The notes below the pieces were generated by a model, which was not told where the DNA came from, made no database searches, and saw only the letters and a list, made by a program, of their open reading frames with translations. From contig JARGSG010000189.1 in NCBI GenBank assembly GCA_030374805.1, positions 558,001 through 622,000 on the forward strand: a stretch of 64,000 bases of DNA. The letters run 5' to 3'. The position numbers were made by a program, and so were the translations under genes. Below, piece after piece: positions 34,792-44,785 of this stretch. Each line of letters starts with the position of its first letter. Positions within the stretch are counted from its first letter, which is position 1. The DNA comes from Gracilaria gracilis (taxonomy: Eukaryota > Rhodophyta > Florideophyceae > Gracilariales > Gracilariaceae).

Positions 34792-35344
34792 CACTGCAGC
34801 CGTACAACGTACAGATGTGGACAGCGCCCTTGTTTCAGATCTGTCTTTTTGGCATGCTCGAATGGCTCATGTGAATTTGGAAGGCATTAAGCAAATGGAT
34901 CGCAATGAGGTTGTATCAGGGCGGAATGTGGATTTGGGTAAATAGAAGTCGAATGGTGCCTGTAGGACTGGAGCGGTACAATAAAGGATTACTCTTCATA
35001 GGACATTGGGAACACTATAAATAAAAAGCAATTGATTGAAAAAAAAAAGATGTGGATTTGGCACAGAAGCTGGATGTGTGTGGTTCGTGTGTAGTAGGAA
35101 AGGCAACCCGTGCTCCGACTCCCAAGCAAGGGGGGAACGAGCAGAACACGTACTGGACCTTGCCCACTCGGACGTTTCAGGTCCAGTAAGTGTAAATTCC
35201 TTGGGAGGCTCGCTCTATTTTGTCACATTCATCGACGACCACAGCAGGTATTGATTCTTGTACATGCTCAAACCCAAAGACGAGATGTTCCAAATGTTCA
35301 TGAGGTGGCTAAAGTTTGGGGAAAACCAGACTGGACGAAATTTG
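34792..35344 (+). pseudogene. copia-B GAG-pre-integrase and integrase N-terminal fragment
   Basis: Encodes TDVDSALVSDLSFWHARMAH and, after the SINE-like insert at 34938-35049, LDVCGSCVVGKATRAPTPKQG and the integrase start LAHSDVSGPVS ... FVTFIDDHSRY. H and C residues of the zinc-binding part (HARMAH, CGSC) are visible. Frameshift near 35130 and a stop after HSRY at 35251-35253. It ends at the copia-A LTR at 35345. Confidence 0.85.
34938..35049 (+). mobile_element. SINE-like or extremely truncated LINE insert, 112 bp
   Basis: Flanked by a perfect 12-base duplication ATGTGGATTTGG (34926-34937 and 35050-35061). The last 55 bases match the LINE tail (GGACATTGGGAACAC ... AATTGATTG plus A run), while the first 55 bases are unlike the LINE 3'UTR apart from a shared GTAAAT. 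This is either a SINE that borrows the LINE tail or a copy of a diverged LINE subfamily. Confidence 0.75.
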
Positions 35345-36057
35345 TGTTGATGTTGGGACATGGTCGAGTGCCGGTCAGTGCTAAAGGTTGGTCTCGGACT
35401 ACTTGGAAGTAAAGTTGCAGGGGACGATGGGCCTTTTTGGGCACCCTCTTCGCAAAAGCGCATATGCGCCTCTGCCCAACCCCAACGTGTAACGGCAATA
35501 TGGTTGGCTACTGCAAATGCTCTTGTGCAACGTGGTGTCTACAAGTGCCATGGACTGTATGGAGAGTTATGGTGGTATGGGCCAAGTGGAGCTCTGTGAT
35601 TGGACGAGGCTTAGAGTAGTAGACTAACTATGCAGATAGCGAGGATGTGCGTTTCTAGGCTGGAATGGGCGGTTTTGCATGCAATATGCGATTCTGGGAT
35701 GCGCAAGGCGGTTGTAGTGCCACCATGCAAATTGATGATTTTTTAGATCTGGTTCTGAATCAAAGGACTGGCAATGGATTTGTAGTGTTGATTGATTTAG
35801 TTATTTGAAATTGTTGTACTCCAGTTTGCGCGCACTTTCCGTGTACAACCGCACACACGTGCAACTTGTAATGACCACCGTCGTCGCTTGCTACGACGAC
35901 GGTGAAGCGCGGACTAGGGTATTTGTAGGTTGCGATCGACGACCCTCGAGTAAACGGGTCGACCCAAGGCCGTCAACCTTCACTTGTTTTACTTTCTCTT
36001 TCTTCAATATCCATCTCTACTTACTTCCCTTCTACCCTACCTGCGTGCGTATCGTAG
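35345..36057 (+). repeat. copia-A 5' LTR (truncated copy)
   Basis: 713 bp starting TGTTGATGTTGGG. It is clearly more diverged from the other copia-A LTRs than they are from each other (for example GTCAGTGCTAAAGG and CGTAG at the end), so this is an older copy. Confidence 0.9.
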
Positions 36058-37059
36058 GGTTATGGGCCCAGAGCGTCGACAATTGGCAGACGTCGCGCTC
36101 ATTTTTTACTTACTACCTTTCTTTGGAAGTTTTCCTATCTGCGTTAGAGTACCCCGCTGTTTTCTCTCTGGCGAATGGTGAACACATATCGCGTTTGTTA
36201 GTAACCCGCCGGCTCGAGACAAGGGAGACAGCAAATCCTGCTCTGCGTCCGTGGAGTACGGTGGTCGATGAAACGGGCTTGGAAGCGTAGGAGCGACCGT
36301 ACTGTGCCGAAAGACCGAGCTACTTTCTCGTAACAGACCAGCAAGGGTTCAACTGGGGAACGTGTATCTCGACTAGTACCCTCCTTGGGACGTCTCGTAG
36401 GGAGTAACAGCGCCTCGCTCTGAAGTACGCAGAGCTTGGCAGGTGATCAAATCGTGCCTCACCCGGAGAGAGTGACCGGGGACCAGGGGTTCGGACCCAC
36501 AGGGTAGCGGAGGTAGTTTCTCCTGTCAGTGCGCCCGCCTAAGAAGTTTCATCATCATTCCGGGTTCGAGTTGTACCTCACCCGTGAGCTTGCTCCAGGC
36601 GTCGAGTCTCCGAACTCCGCCTGTGATCGCGTACGGGACTCGTCCCGACGAGCGTTGCAGATTACCCCCACAGTCTCCGCTGCGGTCCTCGCTGTTGATT
36701 GTTGAGCTTGACTCCACTCCAGCCCCTCCTTTATTTGCTTGTGGGGAAGTGGCATTGTATCCTTCACTCTGCCCTTTCTGTTCCGGGTTGGTTGTCTCTC
36801 ACCGGTGAGTATACTCCAAGCGTCGAGTTCCACTCCGCTTGTGATCGCGTACTGGACGCGTCCAGACGAGCGTTGCAGACTTCGTTACAGATTCTCCGCT
36901 GGCGTCCTCGTTGTTTAGTGTTGAGTCCTTACTCCACTCCAGCCCTACCCTTTTTTGTGACGGAAGAATTGTTTCCCTCACGCGGCTTCTCTGATTCCTT
37001 CGTTTCTCTTCTACTCGTGAAATCCCTTGTACTGGAGTTTGGTAACTCTGTTTTGGAAC

Positions 37060-37820
37060 ATGTCGGACTCGGAAGTTGAGTCTGAAACCACCTCTGGTCT
37101 CAAGATCCCACGCTTTCATGGTAAGCGTGGGGAAGATTATACCCTTTGGCGCCATCGCCTTCGTGCCGCATGCCGAATCAAAGGTGTCTGGAACGTTGTG
37201 GTATCGAGTTCAGATCAATCCTCATCAGCTGCTACTACCCAAGATACGGCTCCAAGTAGCTCCCAAAGCAGCTCTCGTATCATGGTGAAACGGGAGAAAG
37301 CATGTGCTATCATTATTTGTGCACTTGGTGATTCTCCTCTACGAGTTGTAATGGATGTTGATGATGATCCGGGACGCATGCTTGAACTGCTCGATGCACG
37401 CTACGCCTCCAATCGCACTGTCTCTCGGATCGCCGTGCAAAGGCAACTATTCCGTATGTCATACGATGGTCAGAACATGTCAGAAAACGTGACCCAGTTC
37501 ACTGCCCTGTTCTCGCAGTTGGATCGCATGGGCAAGGACGCTGTTATTCCGGAATCTCACAAGGCCCCGATGCTACTTGCTTCTATTGACCCCAGCTGCC
37601 CATTGGAGTCCACGGCAGCCGCACTTCGCACCAAGGACATATCTGATCTTACTTGGGACTATGTTGCGACAACTCTAATTGACGAGTACAATGCACGACA
37701 GATGGTTTCGGGAAGCTCTGGTCGCACTCGCACTCGCAAGAAAGGGAAGACCAAGGGATCTGGAAGCTTCAAATTTTCTTCCGTCTCTGTCAGTCTGGAC
37801 CATAATGACGGTAACAACTC
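37060..37820 (+). pseudogene. copia-A Gag N-terminal fragment
   Basis: ATG 37060 (MSDSEVESE) with IPRFHGKRGEDYTLWRHRLRA and the Gag helical region to SLDHNDG. The CCHC knuckle is lost. The open frame runs on to 38238, but those 139 codons read the antisense of the copia-B leader and are not a domain. Confidence 0.88.
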
Positions 37821-38235
37821 ACGTAGTGCACGGACTTCAACAACAACTGCTGAGCACAAACCTAGTGCCCAGACTTCGATAAAAATGGTCTCAACCTCTC
37901 GGATCAGAACCCGCAAACACGACGCGGGGATCCCAACAACGAGAACAATAGAGGGAGACCAACCCAAGCGGATAGCGATCGACAACGAAGGCAACAACGA
38001 GCACCCAAACACAATCACGATAGAGAGCCAACGTCAAACCACTACCACCACAACGCCCTCAGGGAGGAACGCAAACCGTAAAACGAATATCAACACCAAC
38101 CAACAACACGGTCAACACACCCGACGCAACGAGAAGACGGAGATAGAGAAACAGCGACACGAGAGACCGGCGGTGTGGGAAAGCGGCGAGAGACGAACGA
38201 TAACCGCAGAGGTCAGCGGGGCTGGGATCATAACC
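37821..38235 (-). other. copia-B leader with primer binding site
   Basis: On the minus strand GGTTATGATCCCAGC (38221-38235) directly follows the LTR-B end CTCCATCA, the place of a primer site, and resembles the initiator-tRNA type site of copia-A with two changes. The 400 bases after it are pyrimidine-rich and non-coding. This is the only copia-B 5' junction in the window. Confidence 0.65.
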
Positions 38236-38693
38236 TGATGGAGATTATAGCTGAGAAGGGAAGGTTGATGCAAAGGGAAGGTGGGGATATGCAAAGGAAG
38301 TTCGCCAGCTCTGGCTCAGATTTACTTGGAGGTGCTTCTGTCACAACTTGTATAGCACTACGTCGTCGCACTACCGCTCACTTCCACTCGGAGTAGAACC
38401 TAAGTCACCAAGCGGGGACACTCAATACTACCAATCATCATCTAACATAACATGGTAACACTGCCACAATTCATGACAGCTTACAACTAACAAGGCACAA
38501 CAGTGCACAACAGTGCACAACAAGTTACGTGCCTACTCAACAAGTTACGTGCCTACACATAACGATGACCATGCACAAATTCACATCGTGCCAATACACT
38601 GTAATCCGTACACCACACCAGTATGTGTATGCCTCAGCTCACCAAGTACCACGTAACCACAAATTCACTCCATGCCATAAGTTCCCACAACAT
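38236..38693 (-). repeat. Partial copia-B 5' LTR
   Basis: Matches the last 460 bases of LTR-B (to be compared with 52033-52495). It is cut at CCCACAACAT by the T-run of LINE L8. Confidence 0.88.
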
Positions 38694-38965
38694 TCTTTTT
38701 TTTCAATCAATTGCTGTTTTATTTATAGTGTTCCCAATGTCCCATGAAGAGCAGCAGGGTAACACTGTCAAGGTGTAAACTAACTTGGTCAATTACGAAC
38801 CAACGCAATCATTCTTACTACTTATAGCACAGATTTACAGCTGTGCTTCTTCCAATACATCTAGTATTTCGGTCGCCTCCTGTTTCTCTCCAGGTGACCA
38901 ATCTTCCATTCCGAGTAGTACCTTTAGTCTTCCGTACTTCCAGTACTCGTGTCCAAGTACATCAC
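38694..38965 (-). mobile_element. LINE copy L8, 3' part
   Basis: Poly(A) tail, 3'UTR and the last codons of ORF2 on the minus strand. Interrupted after the ATCAC at 38961-38965 by the chromovirus; the rest of the LINE continues at 51309. Confidence 0.92.
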
Positions 38966-39817
38966 TGTGGGGCAAAGCCGGGAACGGAAGGAAAGAACAC
39001 AAACCGCGCCAGCGGCTACGCACCCAAGGTGTTCAGCCTTGCTCCCTATTGGGGCATAGCAGTGGCAGAACCCTCCGATGAGGCCGACACGTGCCGGGCG
39101 TACCTCCGGGCGACCTCTTCCTGACTTATAGACGGAGGTTGGGGGTGGCAATCGGGGTGCCAACAGGTTGGATTCCACTGGGTGTGGCGTATCCCGTAGC
39201 AAAAGGGGCGAGATAGAAGGTAGCAAAATGAGCCGCATTGCGGAGCACAGACTCGTGAGAGCTGGGAATAATCCCGAGACAAAAAGGGGCAAACCTGTAC
39301 AACAGGGCGAAGTGTAACGAAGCCGTAAGACGGGAAAACAGAAAGAGTGTAAGGAAGAATGATAAATAAGAGGCCGTGACGACGGATCGGTGCTTCTCGG
39401 TGACGGAGGTGGATAACTTGTCCGGATAAGCGGCGGTATTCCCCGGGAATGGGGCGAAAGACCGTGCGCAAGCGGAACTCAAGCCAGAGCCAAGGCCTCG
39501 TTGAGGTTTACTTCCCCGTACAGTGGCGGCAAGTGCCGCCACTTATATACGGCTGACAAATATCACTAAAATATCTAAGTACCCGGCACGCCGGCCAACA
39601 CTACCCACGTGTACCTCCGTGGCACACTTGCAACGGCGCATCCGGTAATCGGGCGCGGGCACACACGTATCGCCCCAATCCTACCCTTCATAGGCAGATC
39701 CCTAATCCGGGCCAAATAGGCAAATAGATTTCATAATAGTAGGAAGTTCAGCCGAAAATAACAACGGATATATGAGTGGCATCCCCCTCAGTCCCTGCCA
39801 AGGGCCATTGCTCTACA
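38966..39817 (-). repeat. Chromovirus 3' LTR
   Basis: 852 bp, plus-strand ends TGTGGGGCAAAGCC and TTGCTCTACA. A TATATAAG (minus; near 39540) could be the sense promoter; the same palindromic core gives TTATATAC on the plus strand, toward the antisense gene. Confidence 0.93.
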
Positions 39818-39831
39818 TCTCCCCCTTCTCA
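39818..39831 (-). promoter_or_regulatory. Chromovirus polypurine tract
   Basis: Minus strand GAGAAGGGGGAGA immediately before the 3' LTR, the expected plus-strand primer. On the plus strand it is part of the 5' leader of the antisense gene. Confidence 0.7.
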
Positions 39832-39871
39832 GGCTGAAACTTCCGACTCGTTCGGCTTCTCACCTCCCATC

Positions 39872-41668
39872 ATGGGCCTATATAGTCCGGACTCCGGCGG
39901 TGAGCCTAACGACCACTCGGACTCCAACAACTTGGCACTCGTACCATACCTGGCACCTTCGACTCTCATCGACACAGCGATGCCTACCAATAACAACAAC
40001 ACCTCCGGTAATCCCGGCGCTCCCCCAGGTCGGACTGCGCGAATGACCGCTGCCGCACCGCGGTTCCGGTCGGTACCCTTGCCTCAATCGTCGAGGGCTT
40101 CCGCTTCCGGCGCGGCGTCCGTTGCGACAGCAACGGCTCCGGATCCAGCTCCCGTGTGGGATTGGTTCCATGCTAGCGTGCCGACAAATACGGGAGGATG
40201 GCCCAGTCTTGGGAGTCTCCGCGTACGCGATCCTCACCGCCATAGCGGCCTGTTTGCACAAGCCCCGTGGTTCAGTGCCGAAGCCGTTCGGAATGAAGCG
40301 TTGATCAACTCCTACGCCATTGACGGTATCCTCCCCGGAGGGCTTCCCGTTAGCGTCGTCCGCTCATGGGACTGGCTCGCCCGTATCACGGTCCATCCAA
40401 ATTGTCTCTGGTATACGAGAAGCGAGAGCCTGGCGTTCGCTCGCCGGGAGATTGCCCGCATTGGGTATGCGCAAAATTTTTGGGCGCCGAACGAGCATCC
40501 GGTTCCGTCCCATTACGGGTTTGACGTGGCCTACTACCGTACGTTCGGCGAAGTTGAGTATGGAGATCGACTGGCTGTTGCCTTCGACGAGATTGACCGC
40601 TATGCGGATGTCGTCCAGCCCCACCAGGATCTCATCCTGTGGGCTCGTCCGATTCTTCGGGCCGAGTTCCGGTACCTCCGCAAGTCGTCGCGGCGTGAGT
40701 TCTTCGAAGGCCTCCGTCACGAGAGGAAGTGGCGATCCCGCTTCGGGGTTCTGGTGCCGTACCAATGCTCGGAGGTTGAGCGAATCGCGGCGCGTTCCCG
40801 TCAAGGGCGATACGTTCCGCTGCCATCGTTCTGGCCTGCGGTCGAGGTCCCTCGAGGGTGCCATGTGGAGCTCCCCCCATGCCTGACATATGTCGGGTCG
40901 TACTACATGAAGAATCCGCCGCGCGTCCTTTGGAGCATCCTTGCCACCGAATGGACTGTCCGTGTCGCGGCTTTCCTCCTCTGGGAGGCGTATGATCATT
41001 ACCGGCTTTGGTTTGTGCCGGATATGATTCGCCGATCCATTCGGAATTTGGACCTCACCGATGTGCTCGGATCCGTCCGCAACGCGCGGGAAGTGGTGTC
41101 CTTGGTGGAGGTCATCGACGGTGTCGAGTGGGACTCCGTGCCTGCTAGTCAGGTCTCCGAGGGTATCCGTCGGGTTACAGACCGGTCTCCCGGACGCGAC
41201 GTCAACGCTGGCGACTTTGTGTACTTCGACCCATGGGAATGGGAGATAGTCACAGCCGCCGAGGCGCGGGAGCGGCGTCAGGTCGAGCGGAGCATCCCAG
41301 AGGGCCATCCTCGTGGGTTCGTCTTCGTCGACGACGAGGAGGACGAGAGTCTTGATGAGGCAGGGAGCCCTATGGACCAGGGAGCGGACCAGCAGATCGA
41401 CGTGATCGACGTAACCGGAGATGACGGCGGATCCGCTGATGCGGTAGTGCAGGGTACGCCCAACTCGTTTCGCGCGTGGCAGGCCTCCGCTTCTGCGGGC
41501 GGGGCCGGTTCGAGTACTGACCCCCAGGCGATCGTCATCCGCGGTTTCCTTCGCGGCATGGGTGTGCCCGTGTCTGACACGGTGACCGACTTGGCGCAGC
41601 TGCAGGGCCTTGCGGCTCAGTGGTTCGCCCAAGGTCGTGGGTCCGGTTCCGGACCGTCCGGCGTGTGA
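39872..41668 (+). CDS. Antisense accessory gene of the chromovirus, unknown function
   Basis: A 599-codon frame on the strand opposite to gag-pol, between the chromodomain and the 3' LTR. The frame opens at 39776 in the LTR right after a TGA, but the first ATG is 39872 (MGLYSPDSGG), 55 bases inside the LTR edge; TGA stop 41666-41668. Residues 1-95 are low-complexity Asn, Pro, Ser and Ala. About 100-440 look folded and are rich in Trp, Tyr and Arg (VWDWFHASV, WDWLARITVHP, YLRKSSRREFFEGLRHERKW, WTVRVAAFLLWEAYDHYRLW). The tail is acidic (VDDEEDESLDEAG) with VIDVTGDD near 41398-41421, which fits a SUMO-interacting motif. No known family recognised. Neither signal peptide nor clear membrane span. 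While gag-pol has several stops, this frame has none. Confidence 0.8.
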   Translation: MGLYSPDSGGEPNDHSDSNNLALVPYLAPSTLIDTAMPTNNNNTSGNPGAPPGRTARMTAAAPRFRSVPLPQSSRASASGAASVATATAPDPAPVWDWFHASVPTNTGGWPSLGSLRVRDPHRHSGLFAQAPWFSAEAVRNEALINSYAIDGILPGGLPVSVVRSWDWLARITVHPNCLWYTRSESLAFARREIARIGYAQNFWAPNEHPVPSHYGFDVAYYRTFGEVEYGDRLAVAFDEIDRYADVVQPHQDLILWARPILRAEFRYLRKSSRREFFEGLRHERKWRSRFGVLVPYQCSEVERIAARSRQGRYVPLPSFWPAVEVPRGCHVELPPCLTYVGSYYMKNPPRVLWSILATEWTVRVAAFLLWEAYDHYRLWFVPDMIRRSIRNLDLTDVLGSVRNAREVVSLVEVIDGVEWDSVPASQVSEGIRRVTDRSPGRDVNAGDFVYFDPWEWEIVTAAEARERRQVERSIPEGHPRGFVFVDDEEDESLDEAGSPMDQGADQQIDVIDVTGDDGGSADAVVQGTPNSFRAWQASASAGGAGSSTDPQAIVIRGFLRGMGVPVSDTVTDLAQLQGLAAQWFAQGRGSGSGPSGV

Positions 41669-41962
41669 TCGAACTCCGTAGATACCAATATCTCTTGGCC
41701 CTATCATTAAATGTGTCCGGTTGCTACCGGCTTTTAGCAAGTTCTCTTCATCCCTCCCCCTCCTCAGGGGGCAGCACCCCGCGAGGGGCGCCTGTTCCTT
41801 ATCTAAGGGAGGTATTCCGCTTGAAGCGGCAAATTCCTGTTCTTCGACTTCCTCTTCTTAGGCTTCTTCTTCGTCTTCGTCTTCTTCTTCTATTCCACTG
41901 TATAGTCGCTTGTCCGCAGAAGCGGCAAATGTTCCGCGTGAGCGGCATAGCTAATGTGGGGG
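41669..41962. other. Spacer between antisense gene and Pol stop
   Basis: 294 bases holding the converging 3' ends of the two transcripts. A TTCTTC-rich tract at about 41840-41900 is purine-rich on the minus strand. I see no hairpin terminator; polyadenylation signals cannot be assigned. Confidence 0.4.
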
Positions 41963-42642
41963 TTAACCCACTTGGGCTTTGTCGAGCGTGTCCGGTGTCG
42001 GCGTACCGGTTCTCCGGTGGTACTGAAGTACTTTCGAGCGGGGCAGGTGCTCGATAAGTTCGTGTGTGTCCTCCGAAGGGGGGTAGCCGTACCAGCGGAC
42101 TTGGTATACCAGCTCTCCAGTAGAGTCTAGGCCGTGTTTGACTATACGGTCCACTACGAACTCGCGTTCGTAGACACTCCGCTCTGGCGCCTTGACCAGT
42201 GGGTCCTCGCCAGAGGCGTTCGATGGGTCCTCGTTAGCGGGGCGGACTGCTCTTCCACTGTCGTGGCGATCGCGGGTGATGGCCTTCGACTTCCGTCTAG
42301 GCGGCAATGCATCCTGTAAACCAGGTCTCGGTTGCGCTCCCCAGGGAGCTCCTCGGAGGGTTACGCTCCCCAGTGAGGGGTCTGGATCACTTGCTTCTGC
42401 TGTTGCTGTGGGATCCCGTCTGGACGGACTGCGAGCTTCCGGTGTTCCGGCGAGATCGTCCCAATCGACGGGAAACCAACCTCCGTGTGAGGGGCTAGCG
42501 AGCGGTGTTCCGTTACGCCCGTTGACGACGGTTCGCCGCCCACGGCGGACCGTGTGGTACCAACCGTCGCGGCGCCGTGGTGAGCCGTATCAATTACGGA
42601 TCTCCCGGTTTTTGACGGCTCATCACTCTCCGTGGCACGCGT

Positions 42643-43410
42643 ATGGAAATGGCGATAGTGAAGCTTGAAGCAACGTTCTTCAAACTGATTCTTGGAAAAA
42701 TGGCATCTCGATTTGGAACATATCGGGTGCCGATGATGCGTGCACTTTGTCGTTTAGAGTCTGCGGCTCTGCGACGAATTGTGCTCGCCTCCAAACGTCT
42801 ACGGCATTATCAATCGTGTCGTGAGACGGCATTGAACCTTAAATTGGAACACAGATCGCGACAGTTGAAGGTGAACCGGGCATGTCGGCAGCTGTCGCTG
42901 TATAATGCACATCCTTCAATTTCAGCACTACGAGCTGAAATTGATAATGTGTGTACAAAAGGAATAGGAAGAATACGGGATGCGGAGTGGAAACTTGCCT
43001 CGGCAAGACGCGTTCGCAAAATCCCGTGTGCTGCGAATGGAAAATACCCACCCGTTCTCCGGTTGCGCAAAGTTTCGCACCGAATGATGGGTATCCGATG
43101 GTACTTCAATGAGTTCCCAGCGAACCCAATGGAAGCACGTGATGTACTTGGGCACGAGTACTGGAAGTACGGAAGACTGAAGGTACTACTCGGAATGGAA
43201 GATTGGTCACCTGGAGAGAGACAGGAGGCGACCGAAATACTAGATGTATTGGAAGAAGCACAGTTGTAAATCTGTGCTATAAGTAGTAAGAATGATTGCG
43301 TTGGTTCGTAATTGACCAAGTTAGTTTACACCTTGACAGTGTTACCCTGCTGCTCTTCATGGGACATTGGGAACACTATAAATAAAAAGCAATTGATTGA
43401 AAAAAAAAAG
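42643..43410 (+). mobile_element. 5'-truncated LINE copy L9 inside the chromovirus
   Basis: Last 620 bases of ORF2 from EMAIVKLEATFF, plus 3'UTR and tail. Flanked by GCGT at 42639-42642 and 43411-43414. Removing it restores an open chromovirus frame across the site (ARRGH to ATESDEP). It shows LINE activity after the chromovirus had inserted. Confidence 0.9.
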
Positions 43411-44785
43411 GCGTGTGCCCACGGCGTGCGTTGTCATACGCATTGTCATCCTTCAAGGGAGGCGGTTCATCCACTGTGCGTGGTTCGTGTCGCGCCGTGC
43501 GCGCGTCCAACTTAATTGGCTTCTGTCCACCTAGAGTGGTGTCCACCTGTACTGATGTGGCCGTGTGCTCAGCGGTTCGCGTGCCATTATCGACCAAGTC
43601 GATTGCACCTCCCAAACTTGGGTCTGCCGTCACAGCACGGTCTTTAACAACCAATTTCTCTTCCGAATGATCGGTCTCCTCCGCTGTCGGGGCAACATCG
43701 GTCTCCTCTCCATTCCGCAGTAGCGGTGCGTCGCCGGGTGTGCTCCCGGACGTCGGGCTTTGAACGGCGCCGCTGCTGTTGCGGGTCTGCGCGTCCTCCG
43801 TGGGCGACGGCAATGAGCCAGCGACAACTTCCACTTCGTGGCCCGCCGTGTCTGGGTGCGCATCCCGTTTGGGCGTAGTCTCTCTAAGTGAGGACTCCGC
43901 TTGCAGCGGCGACGATGAAGACCATAACTGGGCATCCCGTGACATTGAGCTCTCGACGGGGCGCTTACTGTCACACGTCCGTGCGTTCTCCGTCCGCGAC
44001 GGCAAAGCAACCCCCACTCCGTTCCTGGCGGTGTCTCGCGAGGGTGCAGTATCCGTTTGCAACGGCGTAGACTGCAAAGAAGCAGCGCAACCAGAATGAG
44101 CGTCCCCCTCCCCCTCCTCAGCTGGAGCGGCGGGGCCCGGAGCGATAATCCCAGTAGTGGGCACGATGCGTGTGTGCACATACGCATCTGGCCCAATTTT
44201 CGGGGTACGTTCCGATTCCGTAGGGAGGTCGGCCAGACCGCGCGCGGCGTGCGGTAGAATTGACAGGCCGAGCGGGGCGTCTATGCTAATAGCCAGAGGC
44301 GCTGCCGGGGTAGTATCCGACCTGGTCGGTCCGGGATGGGCTTCTTGCACGGTGGGTTCCGGCGGTGGTGCCGGCGTAACGCGATCACGCGAGAAGCGTT
44401 CGTGTTCACCCTTGACGTCAAGGACAACCGTTGTATCGGTAGTAGAAATAACCCTGTAAGGGCCGTCCGCTATCGGAGAAAGTTTATGGCGTTTCTCTTT
44501 TCCCGGATTGTAGTATTCTTTCCGGAGAAATACATAGCCACCTTCCCTGATGTGTGGGGCATTCTTTCGCACACGTGCGTCGTACTTCCGCTTGTAGGGG
44601 GCTTGTGCCTTAGCGATTTGCTGCCCAACTACGGGAATGATTTGCTTCAGCCATTGCTTCCAGGCGTCCCTGTGTAGACGTGGTGAAGGGAACTTATCCA
44701 GCGTAGGTTGGGGCTCGACAGCCACCGATGGTGGGACACGCGATAAGACCAGTTCGAACGGAGAGATCTGGGTAGTGCGATGTAC
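43411..44785 (-). other. Disordered Pol linker between integrase and chromodomain
   Basis: This covers Pol from the TAG at 44786 to the LINE insert. It first encodes the integrase C-terminal domain (EGGYVFLRKEYYNPG ... GPYRVI) and then about 330 residues of Ser, Thr, Pro and acidic composition with repeated phrases near SPTEDAQTR and LPSRTENARTR, an imperfect internal repeat. Such a long insertion before a chromodomain is unusual. Confidence 0.6.

Larger units (their letters stand above)
35345..37820 (+). mobile_element. 5' part of a copia-A element
   Basis: 5' LTR (35345-36057), primer site, leader with two palindromes and the first 254 codons of gag. It inserted into copia-B integrase. After 37820 the sequence changes to copia-B leader in the opposite orientation, so pol and the 3' LTR are lost. 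Confidence 0.92.

Noticed and set aside
37821..38238. A 139-codon Thr/Asn/Arg-rich extension of copia-A Gag
   Set aside because: The DNA is the reverse complement of a copia-B leader that follows a clear LTR end and primer site; the frame is open by chance.
40364..41740. A 458-codon frame on the minus strand opposite the antisense gene
   Set aside because: It is the codon-phase shadow of the plus-strand gene in GC-rich sequence; its composition is not protein-like and no domain is seen. Pol already ends at 41963 in another position.
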